14,388 bases of DNA from AG-12 sp027339635 (GTDB lineage: Bacteria > Chloroflexota > Dormibacteria > Aeolococcales > Bog-877). Where the stretch lies: the NCBI GenBank assembly GCA_027339635.1, contig DAHWNZ010000063.1:1-14388 (forward strand), read 5' to 3'. Of this stretch, positions 1 through 6,466 are shown piece by piece. The position numbers and the translations under genes were made by a program. The notes below the pieces were generated by a model. It made no database searches and was not told the DNA's origin. It was given only the letters and a program-made list of their open reading frames with translations. Numbering within the stretch: the first letter of the stretch is position 1; each line of letters starts with the position of its first letter.

Positions 1-2
1 TG

Positions 3-80
3 GACGCCAAGCGAGACCGCCTGCGCGCGGAGCGGATGTTCAGGATCACCCCCCAACTGATCTGGGAGGTGGCCCAGTGA
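3..80 (+). CDS. C-terminal end of an unrecognised protein (partial)
   Basis: An open frame entering from the left edge ends at TGA 78-80 and encodes 25 residues, ending in RITPQLIWEVAQ. Its stop overlaps the GTG start of the next gene by 4 bp (GTGA), the usual sign of translational coupling. The visible tail is basic and helix-prone (DAKRDRLRAERMFR) and is too short to identify. In actinobacterial integrative elements the gene before xis-int is commonly a replication initiator, so that is a reasonable guess from position only. Confidence 0.5.
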   Translation, partial: DAKRDRLRAERMFRITPQLIWEVAQ

Positions 81-289
81 CCGAGAAGCTGCTCCTCAAC
101 GTGGACGAGGCCGCCCAGCTGCTCGGGTGTCGGCGGACCTACCTCTACGGGATGATCCAGCGCGGAGAGCTACCTGTCGTCAAGCTGGGCCGGCTGACCC
201 GCGTCCCGGCGGCAGCTGTCGAAGGGTACGTGCGCGAGCGGTGGGAGCGATCGCCACGGACGGGCTTCGGGCCCCTCCGAGAGCGGTGA
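77..289 (+). CDS. Excisionase-like helix-turn-helix DNA-binding protein
   Basis: This 70-residue protein matches the small HTH_17 / MerR-like excisionase family. LLLNVDEAAQLLGCRRTYLY (residues 5-24) forms the first helices and recognition helix, and GELPVVKLGRLTRVPAAAV (30-48) forms the wing, which is the classic pattern of these proteins. A basic tail follows. Such proteins bind DNA near the attachment sites and steer a tyrosine integrase towards excision, or act as element regulators. It starts with GTG, overlaps the upstream stop by 4 bp and lies 7 nt before the integrase, so the three are probably one operon. The family assignment is firm; the excisionase role is inferred from size and position. 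Confidence 0.85.
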   Translation: MTEKLLLNVDEAAQLLGCRRTYLYGMIQRGELPVVKLGRLTRVPAAAVEGYVRERWERSPRTGFGPLRER

Positions 290-296
290 GTCCGAC

Positions 297-1409
297 GTGG
301 CCAAGCGAGCCAACGGCGAGGGTACGATCTACCACCGCAAGGACGGCCGTTGGGAGGCGGCGGCCTTTCTGGGTGGGCGCCGGCACCGGCTGTACGGCTC
401 GACACGGGAGGCCGTCAACCGGAAGCTGGTAGCCGCGCTCAAGGCTCATGAGGACGGCTTCCTCCCGAACGGCGGCCGCGAGACCTTCGGGCACTTCTGG
501 GAGGTCTGGCTGCCTGGGATGCAGCCGCACCTTCGCTCTCGGACCCTGCAGCGATACGAGGAGCTCGGGCGCCTGCACCTGATCCCCGTTCTCGGACGGG
601 TGCGCCTCGCGCAAGTTGGACCCCAACACGTGCGTGAGGTCCACCGGCGGATGCTGGACGCCGGGATAAGCCCCACCACGGCGCATCACGCCCACGCCGT
701 CCTCCATCGCACTCTCGCCGACGCCGTCCGATGGGGCCTGGTCCCGCGAAACGCCGCCGGACTGGTGCGTCCCCCCAGGATGGTCAGCGCCGAGATGAGG
801 ACCCTGACCTCGGAACAGGTGAAGCTCCTCTGCCGCGCGGCCGCAGAGAGCCCTCTCGAAGCCCTGTACGTGGTCGCGGTCACCACTGGCATGAGGCAAG
901 GGGAGCTCCTGGCGCTTCGGTGGTCCGCGATCGATCTCGCCCGACGGACCGTCCAGGTGACCGGCACCGTGACCAAGGTGGGGTCACAGCTGCTGATCAC
1001 GCCCCCGAAGACCGCCCGGTCCAGGCGGGCGGTGGTGCTGACACCTCAAGCCGTGGCCGCTCTGGAGCGCCATCGACTGCGGCAGGACCAGGATCGAGCG
1101 CGGCTCGGAGCCGCGTGGGACGACAGCGACCTGGTCTTCACGACAGCCGTCGGCGGCCTCCTCAAGCGCGACCAGGTGGTTCGCGGCGACTTCATGCCAT
1201 TGCTGAAGCGGGCGAGCCTGCCGCCTATAAGGTTCCACGATCTACGCCATACGGCGGCGACCCTGCTCCTCAGCCAAGGAGTGCACCCGAAGGTGGCCAG
1301 CGAGATGCTCGGCCATGCCACGGTGGCGATAACCCTGGACCGCTACTCGCACGTCACCGAGACCATGCAGCGAGCCGCGGCCGAGTCGATGGCCAGCCTG
1401 CTGGAGTAG
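297..1409 (+). CDS. int: Tyrosine site-specific recombinase (integrase)
   Basis: A 370-residue phage-type integrase. The N-terminal part (about residues 9-40, GTIYHRKDGRWE onwards) resembles the arm-binding domain of AP2-like integrases, residues about 64-150 form the SAM-like core-binding domain, and 170-362 the catalytic domain. The whole catalytic set is visible: Arg200 in TTGMRQGELLALRW, Lys238 in PPKTARSRR, His314 and Arg317 in HDLRHTA, His340 in LGH and the nucleophile Tyr350 in LDRYSHV. Length is normal for the family, and nothing suggests inactivation. The GTG start lies 7 nt after the stop of the excisionase-like gene. It most likely catalyses integration and excision at the tRNA-Leu site whose 3' half lies at 3481-3535. 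Target assignment is inference; enzyme identity is not in doubt. Confidence 0.95.
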   Translation: MAKRANGEGTIYHRKDGRWEAAAFLGGRRHRLYGSTREAVNRKLVAALKAHEDGFLPNGGRETFGHFWEVWLPGMQPHLRSRTLQRYEELGRLHLIPVLGRVRLAQVGPQHVREVHRRMLDAGISPTTAHHAHAVLHRTLADAVRWGLVPRNAAGLVRPPRMVSAEMRTLTSEQVKLLCRAAAESPLEALYVVAVTTGMRQGELLALRWSAIDLARRTVQVTGTVTKVGSQLLITPPKTARSRRAVVLTPQAVAALERHRLRQDQDRARLGAAWDDSDLVFTTAVGGLLKRDQVVRGDFMPLLKRASLPPIRFHDLRHTAATLLLSQGVHPKVASEMLGHATVAITLDRYSHVTETMQRAAAESMASLLE

Positions 1410-1826
1410 GTGGATGCGCCGTTGCCTGCGACCCCTACCCCTGCCGACGGCGAGTGGACCCGTGGTCAGGTCGCAGCCGCCGATCGGCCCCTACCTGTCC
1501 CAAGCCCTCAGGCAGACGCGTGGCGCGGCCAAAGGATCAGTATCGGCGCTGGTCAGGCCATGACGTTGGATGGCCAAAGGCGTGGTCAGTGGCCAGCGCA
1601 CACTGAAGGGTCGGTGGCCGCTCCAACCTCGTCGTACAGACCGCCGTCCGGCGAGGGAAGTCCTTGTGGAGCCAATCACCCGCCCACAATCACCTCCCGG
1701 GCTCCCTGAGCAATCGGGACCGCGGGCCGGCTCCCGGCTGCGCCTTTCGAGGTGCTTGCCCAAGCGGGCGCCAAGCTCTCTGCTGACCCCGACCACTCCG
1801 ACCGGCGGGCGCCGTAGGCTGTCAGC
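1410..1826. other. Intergenic region with short direct repeats after int
   Basis: There is no convincing gene in these 417 bases. Short direct repeats are visible: GGCCAAAGG at 1527-1535 and 1572-1580; CGTGGTCAG at 1461-1469 and 1581-1589, with its core TGGTCAG again at 1550-1556. Their position just after the integrase suits binding sites for Int or Xis, but no known site sequence is matched. The right end carries a leaderless-type promoter for the next gene. Confidence 0.4.
1815..1820 (+). promoter_or_regulatory. -10 element, leaderless promoter of the first PLPPPG gene
   Basis: TAGGCT fits the actinobacterial TANNNT -10 pattern. It ends 6 nt before the ATG at 1827, so transcription would begin at the A of the start codon. 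No Shine-Dalgarno is present, which agrees with a leaderless transcript. No clear -35 hexamer is seen. Confidence 0.5.
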
Positions 1827-2468
1827 ATGGGATCGGTTGAGCGGCACCAGCCGATGACGGGGCACGGCGGCGCACTGCCGCCTTGGTCCGCGGCCCCCGA
1901 CAACGTGATCCCGGGTGCCGTTGCGCTGGATGCGGTCATGGCTGCCAGTTCCAAGGCTGTCGTACTGGTCTCAGTACTGTGGGCCTGCCCGGTCGGCTTC
2001 TGGTATGGGCTCAGCATCCGGCTCCGCGAGCCTCAGCCGCACGGCACCCCAGAGATAGGGCCATTGTTCGAACCGCACGGCCGTGACCTCGAAAGTGGTT
2101 CCCCACTGTTTGGGGCAGGCGAGCGGTTCCACTTCACTTTGGCGTTCGCCGATGGGCGCACCCCTCGGTTCCCGGGAGCGATCACGGCACCCTCCCCTGC
2201 CGACCCCGAGCCAGATGATCAAATCGCACATCGGGGGCTGATGGGCAAGGCCACGGCTCAGCGGAGCTACTCGACTTGGTGGGTCTGGCCACTCCCACCG
2301 CCAGGTCCCCTCTCGTTCCTATGCTCTTGGCCGGCCATGGCGATCGGGAAGACCTGTGTAGAGATGGACAGTGGCCCGATCCGAGACGCGGCGGCGAGGG
2401 CCATCGAGCTCTGGCCGCCGGGGCCTGGGCACTGCTTCGATGGCAGGCACGGCCGTCGCGGATGGTGA
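1827..2468 (+). CDS. Uncharacterised actinobacterial protein, PLPPPG family, copy 1
   Basis: A 213-residue protein with no assigned function. It resembles a widespread uncharacterised actinobacterial family that I know only by its conserved blocks: PPWSAAPDNVIPGAVALD (residues 19-36), a beta-rich middle with ADGRTPRF (108-115), and WVWPLPPPGPLSFLCSWPA (152-170) followed by a C-terminal helix (IRDAAARAIELWP, 185-197). There is no signal peptide and no transmembrane segment; it is probably cytosolic. A second, divergent copy follows directly (2440-3129), with the same block order. The ATG start is supported by the -10 element at 1815-1820. An alternative start is the ATG at 1854. The pair sits between integrase and attR, so it is carried by the mobile element. 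Catalytic residues cannot be named. Confidence 0.75.
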   Translation: MGSVERHQPMTGHGGALPPWSAAPDNVIPGAVALDAVMAASSKAVVLVSVLWACPVGFWYGLSIRLREPQPHGTPEIGPLFEPHGRDLESGSPLFGAGERFHFTLAFADGRTPRFPGAITAPSPADPEPDDQIAHRGLMGKATAQRSYSTWWVWPLPPPGPLSFLCSWPAMAIGKTCVEMDSGPIRDAAARAIELWPPGPGHCFDGRHGRRGW

Positions 2469-3129
2469 GGAGGTGGGCTTCTTCGAGTCCCGTTCGTCGT
2501 TGCCCGTCCCGGCGACGGTGCCTCCGATCGAGTGGCCGTCCGAGGACATCCTCCCTGGAGTCGTTGCCGAAGTGATCCTCCTAGGTAGGTCAGCCAGTGC
2601 GGCAGTGGCCGTGGGCCGGTTTCTTGGGTACCCCACCGGGTTTGGGTTCACGCTGCTGGTGCGGCTAGTGGAGCCACCCACGGGAGTCGCCGTGGGGCTA
2701 GTGGAGCCACCTGCGAGGGTCGCCTTCCGGACGCCCCACAGGAGTTTTCGCTTTGACGACACCCGATTCCCCCACTCCCTTTCGTGGGGCCGCCAGCGAC
2801 GTCGAGCCGGGCTGGCCGATCTGCCGGCCGATCTGCTACGTGTTGGGGTGGTCTTCAGCGATGGCAGAAAAGTGACTAACCTGGACGCCGACGGCGTCGG
2901 ATCCGGGGCGCCGGCTGGGGTGCTTAACGCGCAACTCGAGCTGAGAGGTGCTGGTGGTCTGAGGCAGTGGGACTTCGAGGTCTGGGTCCAGCCCCTGCCG
3001 CCACCCGGGCGCCTTGGTCTGGTCTGCGAGTGGCCGGCGAAAGGACTGCGCATGTCCCGCGCGGAGATCGATGCGTCTCGGGTCTTGGAAGCGGCAGCTC
3101 GTGCCGTGGGGGCACCCACTTTCGTTTAG
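2440..3129 (+). CDS. Uncharacterised actinobacterial protein, PLPPPG family, copy 2
   Basis: A paralogue of the preceding gene. Matching blocks are ILPGVVAEVIL with YPTGFGFTLLVRL near the N-terminus, VVFSDGRKVTNLD in the middle (copy 1 has LAFADGRTPRF), and WVQPLPPPGRLGLVCEWPAK followed by SRVLEAAARAVGAP near the C-terminus. This copy is closer to the family pattern than copy 1. From the ATG at 2440 it has 229 residues and overlaps copy 1 by 29 bp. Other possible starts are GTG 2473, just after the copy 1 stop and giving an N-terminus as long as that of copy 1, and GTG 2371. The sequence GAGGAGGTG at 2467-2475 could pair with 16S rRNA but lies too close to GTG 2473. An in-frame 33-bp tandem duplication lies at 2663-2728. 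Probably co-transcribed with copy 1; function unknown. Confidence 0.75.
   Translation: MAGTAVADGEEVGFFESRSSLPVPATVPPIEWPSEDILPGVVAEVILLGRSASAAVAVGRFLGYPTGFGFTLLVRLVEPPTGVAVGLVEPPARVAFRTPHRSFRFDDTRFPHSLSWGRQRRRAGLADLPADLLRVGVVFSDGRKVTNLDADGVGSGAPAGVLNAQLELRGAGGLRQWDFEVWVQPLPPPGRLGLVCEWPAKGLRMSRAEIDASRVLEAAARAVGAPTFV
2663..2728 (+). repeat. 33-bp imperfect tandem duplication inside copy 2
   Basis: Two adjacent 33-nt units start with the identical 16-mer GGCTAGTGGAGCCACC (2663-2678 and 2696-2711). They encode LVEPPTGVAVG and LVEPPARVAFR, so the reading frame is kept. This looks like a local duplication that lengthened a loop of the protein by 11 residues. Confidence 0.8.
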
Positions 3130-3176
3130 AGCGCCGAAGGCGTTGGTCCAACAGCGACTCCCTCTAGTTCGCCTGC

Positions 3177-3211
3177 CCGGGCAACCGCGAGCCAGGCATA
3201 CTGTTGCCCGG
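3177..3211 (+). terminator. Inverted repeat, possible terminator or protein-binding site
   Basis: CCGGGCAAC (3177-3185) and GTTGCCCGG (3203-3211) are perfect inverted repeats with a 17-nt loop, 48 nt after the stop of the second PLPPPG gene. There is no T-run, and the loop is long for an intrinsic terminator. Part of the left arm also belongs to the GCAACCGCGA repeat, so an operator-like role is possible. Confidence 0.3.
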
Positions 3212-3355
3212 TTACGCGCGACCAGCGGCTCCGATGCGCCGTCTCTCCAGAGCACCTGTCGGGCCGGTGCAGTGAGTACCAGCGGGCGGATCAACATCAG
3301 GTGGATGAGGGGCCTGAGTTGGAGTCGCTGGCTCTCCGGGACGCTGTCAGACGCT

Positions 3356-3377
3356 GACGGCAACCGCGACGGCAACC
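3356..3377 (+). repeat. Direct repeats GACGGCAACC near attR
   Basis: GACGGCAACC occurs at 3356-3365 and 3368-3377, a 12-bp period, about one helical turn. A degenerate third copy (GAGGCAACC) follows near 3398-3406. They lie about 100 bp inside the tRNA remnant, the usual place for integrase arm-type sites. That role is inferred from spacing and position only. Confidence 0.5.
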
Positions 3378-3480
3378 TGAGCGGATCCAGCTGAACAGAG
3401 GCAACCGGTGGCGGACCCGCGAGTTCCGATCTGTGATCAGGGTGAACTGCGGCGGACGCAAGCGCACATCAGTACGAGAG

Positions 3481-3535
3481 CTCAAAAACCGTTGAGCGCA
3501 AGCTCGTGTGGGTTCGACTCCCACTGCTGGCACCA
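3481..3535 (+). tRNA. 3' half of tRNA-Leu (CAA): attR remnant
   Basis: The sequence reads as a tRNA from the anticodon loop to CCA: loop CTCAAAA (3481-3487, anticodon CAA), 3' anticodon stem ACCGT (3488-3492), long variable arm with stem GAGC-GCAA-GCTC (3494-3505), T arm GTGGG-TTCGACT-CCCAC (3508-3524), acceptor strand TGCTGGC (3525-3531), discriminator A and CCA (3533-3535). The long variable arm, A73 and CAA anticodon indicate tRNA-Leu. The 5' half is absent: the bases before 3481 neither pair with ACCGT nor contain GCCAGCA for the acceptor stem. It cannot be a functional tRNA. The break in the anticodon loop is a common tyrosine-integrase crossover point, so this is most likely the displaced 3' half at attR. 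Confidence 0.85.
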
Positions 3536-3929
3536 CCGAATTCCACCGCCCGCAGTCGTGATGGCCAGTGGAGGGGTTCCTACGCGCCGAACGAGGCCAG
3601 GCGCGACTGGATCTTTGTCGGGCGCGGAATGGCGAGGCCAGATCACGGCCACCGCATCGCCCTCGGACGGCCCCATGGCTTCTCCCTGACTCACCCCCCT
3701 GCCATCCTCACCGACTCCGGCCCGCAAGCTCGTGGACCCAAGGGAAGCCACCAACCTTGCGCCGGGCCGAGGGCCGCCCTCCGCGCAACTGTCAGGGCAG
3801 TGGCCAGACCCCATGGTGACCTGCGCCCCTTCGGCGGAGGCCTAAGCCGTCCTCCGGCAGGGCCCCGGCTTCTCAGGGGGTCGGCCGCACCTTCTCCCAC
3901 TGGGCCCGCCCTCGCGCCACGACCGACGC
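3536..3929. other. Gene-free stretch between attR and the GerMN gene
   Basis: These 394 bases follow the tRNA remnant and lie downstream of the minus-strand GerMN gene. Open frames exist on the plus strand but have low-complexity, Pro/Arg-rich translations with no recognisable motif. I see no tRNA, strong hairpin or promoter here. Confidence 0.4.
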
Positions 3930-4943
3930 TCAGGAGGCGGTCAGCACAACCGGGATCGAGACCGAGTCGATTCGGGAGCCGTCCTTGGCGGACAGGTCAA
4001 AGGCGGTGAGCTGCCCTGGGCCCGGGAGATGGGTCTGGTATGCGAACGTGGCATCGAAATTGCCTCGCTGCCCCGTCCCCGCCGTCGCCATCACCGGCTC
4101 ACTGAGGACCAGGCTGCCACCGGAATCACGCAGCTCGATTTGGAACTGGGCCTCGAACACATCGGCGCTGCCCTCCACCCGCAGCGACGTGCCCAGAGCG
4201 TCCCCCGGGGCAGGGGACTCGACGAAGATCGCTGGAAGCACCGACTCGAAGTCCGACCGCTGCACCGGCCGGTCGAGCGGGACCGGGGCACCCAGCAGGT
4301 TTGGCCACACCTGGCCCTGAAATTGAAACTGCACCCGACTCACGCCGGGCAGGTGGGTGAGCGTGAAGGTCACCTGAGCGAGCCTTGGCAGGGCCGACGA
4401 CTGGCCGAGGGAACTGCCGAACTCCGAGCTCAGGACGACGGTCGCCACGTGCCCCGAGACGCTGAGCCCGAGCAGCTTGGTCCCCGAGGGGATCTGGGAA
4501 CTCAGACCTGACTGTGATTCGAGGGCGGTTGGCCCCTTCAACAGCTCGCTCATGGCAGCCCGGGCGATGGCCCTGGTGGCGGGGACCCGGTGATGCGCCG
4601 TCCCCAGGTAGCTTCCGCGCATGAGGTACACGAACACCGTGGATGTCTCACTGGATGTCGTCGGCGAGGGGCTGGGAAGCTCGCTGGCGCCGGCGGAGGG
4701 CGCCACTGATGGAGACGGCCGCGGCGGGCTACCGCCGCAGGCTGTGGTTCCGGCCATCACTCCGAGGACGATCGCCAACGTGGTAACCGGGGGCAGCAGC
4801 CGTCGAAGCCCCGTGGGCCAAAGCCACCGCTTGGCAGCGTCCGCCCCTTTCCATGGGTTCGCCAGCACCGGCCTCTGGTCCGGCCGGAGAGGCCGCGCCG
4901 TCCCCCTCGGGCCACCAGCTGCTTTGCCGTCAGTAGCACCCAT
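3930..4943 (-). CDS. GerMN-Gmad2 domain lipoprotein
   Basis: A 337-residue protein predicted to be exported and lipid-anchored. A hydrophobic segment (about 49-64) is followed by VMAGTTACGG, a plausible lipobox with Cys69, then a Pro/Ser-rich linker (72-98). Residues about 102-210 (TVFVYLMRG, ATRAIARAAMSELLKGPT, VVLSSEF) match the GerMN domain; 238-330 (AIFVESPAPGDAL, LRVEGSADVFEAQF) match Gmad2, an immunoglobulin-like domain often joined to it. In other bacteria GerMN domains occur in spore-germination GerM and in the actinobacterial lipoprotein LpqB; the actinobacterial Gmad2 version has no proven function. The ATG at 4943 is preferred because GGGGTGGAG lies just upstream; an in-frame extension to 5051 is less likely. 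The roughly 48-residue segment before the hydrophobic stretch is unusually long for a lipoprotein, so a start further downstream is possible. Confidence 0.8.
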   Translation of the reverse strand: MGATDGKAAGGPRGTARPLRPDQRPVLANPWKGADAAKRWLWPTGLRRLLPPVTTLAIVLGVMAGTTACGGSPPRPSPSVAPSAGASELPSPSPTTSSETSTVFVYLMRGSYLGTAHHRVPATRAIARAAMSELLKGPTALESQSGLSSQIPSGTKLLGLSVSGHVATVVLSSEFGSSLGQSSALPRLAQVTFTLTHLPGVSRVQFQFQGQVWPNLLGAPVPLDRPVQRSDFESVLPAIFVESPAPGDALGTSLRVEGSADVFEAQFQIELRDSGGSLVLSEPVMATAGTGQRGNFDATFAYQTHLPGPGQLTAFDLSAKDGSRIDSVSIPVVLTAS

Positions 4944-5292
4944 GCTCCACCCCTCAGACTCCCACCAGCAGCGGAACCTCACCCTCCCACTGTCGGCCAG
5001 AGATGACATCCCGGCCAGCGTGCTTCCCCGGGGGGTGGCGGCGGATCCCACCCATCCGCGTTAGGGCCTGCTTTGTACCGCCACGGCGACCAGCCCAGCG
5101 GCTTCCAAGCTCAAGCTGAGGTCGCCGCTCTGGGCGGTGTTCCTCGGAGCGGGTAGATTCACCCAGCGGCCCCTGAGCGCTTTCCAGGTGGCCCGGAAGA
5201 GCCTTCGGGGCCAGGCTAGGTCATAGGCCCGGTCACTGCCGGGAGGTGCCGCCGGGGCGGTCGGCCACTGGTTCCGCCCGAGGGAGCCCGCG
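4944..5292. other. Intergenic region between divergent genes
   Basis: These 349 bases separate the minus-strand GerMN gene from the plus-strand DUF4389 gene, so both promoters should lie here. Ribosome sites are visible at each end: GGGGTGGAG before 4943 and GAGGGAG before 5293. TAGATT at 5154-5159 could be a -10 for the plus strand but has no convincing -35. Nothing else stands out. Confidence 0.4.
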
Positions 5293-6015
5293 ATGGACAG
5301 TCAGGTCGCCGCGACTTCCTACCCGACCTCACTCACAGGCAGCCTGGACCCGGAGCTGAGCCGCTGGCTGTGGCTGCTGAAGTGGCTGCTCGCGGTCCCT
5401 CATGTGATCATACTGTCCGCCCTCTGGCTAGCGGTGGGGGCTCTCACCCCGGTCGCCGGGGTGGTCATACTTCTCACCGGCCGGTACCCAAGGCGAATTT
5501 TCGAATTCAACGTCGGGGTGATGCGGTGGACGTGGCGGGTGGCCTTCTACGGCTATGCGGCACTGGGGACAGATCACTACCCACCGTTCAGCCTGCGCTC
5601 GGACCCAACTTACCCGGCCGACTTCGACGTCGCGTACCCGGACCACCTCTCACGAGGTCTGGTCCTGATCAAGTGGTGGCTGCTGGCCGTCCCTCAGTAC
5701 TTGATCGTGATGTTGCTGACGGGGGGCTTCGGATTGGTTCTGGGATGGCCCGGACACTTCTTCACCGGCAGCGGCCTCATCGCCCTGTTGGTCGTGTTCG
5801 CAGCAGTGGCTCTGCTATTCACCGGCACCTATCCACGTTCGCTTTTCGAGCTCACGGTGGGGCTAGACCGCTGGTGCTATCGGGTACTGGCCTACACGGC
5901 TCTCATGACCGACCGGTACCCACCATTCCGACTCGACTGCGGTGGGGCCGAGTCTCCTGCCACCGCGGATGCGGCAGACGACCCTGCCAGGCGCGTAAGC
6001 GGGACACCCCGCTGA
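5293..6015 (+). CDS. DUF4389 membrane protein with two tandem copies of the domain
   Basis: A 240-residue inner-membrane protein with the DUF4389 pattern, present twice. Repeat 1 spans about 28-101 (LLKWLLAVPHVIIL, then LLTGRYPRRIFEFNVGVMRW, ending DHYPPFSL). Repeat 2 spans about 125-214 (LIKWWLLAVPQYLIV, LFTGTYPRSLFELTVGLDRW, ending DRYPPFRL). Each repeat has hydrophobic helices before the conserved TGxYPRxxFE segment. The function of the family is unknown. The start ATG has a good ribosome site (GAGGGAG, 6-nt spacing). It is the first plus-strand gene of the membrane cluster, followed after 172 nt by a small PLDc_N-like protein and then by two P-type ATPases, so an accessory role in membrane or ion physiology is possible but unproven. 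Confidence 0.88.
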   Translation: MDSQVAATSYPTSLTGSLDPELSRWLWLLKWLLAVPHVIILSALWLAVGALTPVAGVVILLTGRYPRRIFEFNVGVMRWTWRVAFYGYAALGTDHYPPFSLRSDPTYPADFDVAYPDHLSRGLVLIKWWLLAVPQYLIVMLLTGGFGLVLGWPGHFFTGSGLIALLVVFAAVALLFTGTYPRSLFELTVGLDRWCYRVLAYTALMTDRYPPFRLDCGGAESPATADAADDPARRVSGTPR

Positions 6016-6187
6016 AGTGCCGATCCGTCCCCGGCCGCCGTCGTCCGCCCTCGGTGCTCGCGATCCGCATCGAAGTTCCCCGGCAGTCCCCGCCCGGGTG
6101 GTCCACGAAGGAGAGAACCACACCATCGCTGGTTCCGCAGTTGGAAGCATGCGACTGCCGAAACCGCACGTCACGAGGAGATGAACC

Positions 6188-6454
6188 ATGCGTGGCTGGA
6201 AAGAGCAGACTCGACGGCGGCGGGCCGGCACCATCATCGCGGCCTCAATCCAGCTGGGACTTGCCGCATCGGCCTGGGCTGACCTGGCACGCCGCAGCCC
6301 GGACAGGGTACGCGGCGCCAAGTGGCGGTGGGCCGTCCTGATCGGGGTGAACTACCTTGGCCCCCTCGCCTACTTCCGCTGGGGGCGTGTGGCCACAGCT
6401 CCGTCCGCCTCAAAAGGCGCAGCGACTAGCCCTATCGGTCCCGCTAGGCAATAG
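6188..6454 (+). CDS. Small membrane protein, PLDc_N-like
   Basis: An 88-residue protein with a basic N-terminus, a first hydrophobic helix (about 14-30), a short positive loop containing DLARRSPDRVRGAKWRW, and a second helix ending in NYLGPLAYFRWGR (about 54-66). This two-helix layout with W-x-DL-x-R and GPLAYFRWGR matches the PLDc_N family, named after the N-terminus of cardiolipin synthases but common as stand-alone small actinobacterial proteins. No phospholipase catalytic motif is present, so it is not an enzyme by itself. The ribosome site GAGGAG lies 7 nt before the ATG. The stop at 6452-6454 is in the same reading frame as the downstream ATPase, whose GTG begins 12 nt later, so translational coupling is likely. 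Confidence 0.8.
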   Translation: MRGWKEQTRRRRAGTIIAASIQLGLAASAWADLARRSPDRVRGAKWRWAVLIGVNYLGPLAYFRWGRVATAPSASKGAATSPIGPARQ

Positions 6455-6466
6455 GTCAGCCGCCCG

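Larger units (their letters stand above)
3130..3480. other. Element end without genes: repeats next to the attachment site
   Basis: These 351 bases between the second PLPPPG gene and the tRNA remnant hold no supported gene. They hold a 9-bp inverted repeat (3177-3211), a pair of 10-bp direct repeats (3356-3377) and further copies of the GCAACC core at 3181-3186 and 3401-3406. GCAACCGCGA occurs at both 3181-3190 and 3360-3369. This suits the arm region of an integrase attachment site. Confidence 0.45.
1..3535. mobile_element. Right end of an integrative element inserted in tRNA-Leu
   Basis: This stretch has the layout of the integration end of an actinobacterial integrative element: end of an upstream gene, small excisionase-like HTH protein, tyrosine integrase, cargo genes, and then the 3' half of a tRNA at 3481-3535. 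The element body should continue to the left of position 1. The orphan tRNA 3' half with no matching 5' half is the expected attR product of tyrosine-recombinase integration into a tRNA gene. Unusually, about 2 kb of cargo (two paralogous genes) lies between the integrase and the tRNA remnant, whereas the attachment site is often directly beside the integrase. The intact tRNA-Leu at the left end is predicted but not visible. Whether the element is still mobile cannot be judged from here. Confidence 0.7.

Noticed and set aside
1410..1709. Open frame starting directly after the integrase stop
   Set aside because: Its GTG immediately follows the stop with no ribosome site, and the translation is Pro/Ala-rich without recognisable features.
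3400..3480. A possible 5' half of the tRNA just upstream of the remnant
   Set aside because: The stretch has faint likeness to a tRNA-Leu D-arm (GGCGGACG), but no GCCAGCA acceptor strand and no ACGGT anticodon-stem strand, so no complete tRNA can be folded.
3506..4009. Plus-strand open frame starting in the tRNA remnant
   Set aside because: It runs through the tRNA 3' end and into the tail of the GerMN gene on the other strand; no motif and Pro/Arg-rich composition.
6100..6184. Possible leader peptide before the PLDc_N-like gene, suggested by GAAGGAGAG near 6107
   Set aside because: No ATG or GTG lies at a suitable distance; the only short ATG frame (6149-6184) is 11 codons with no own ribosome site.
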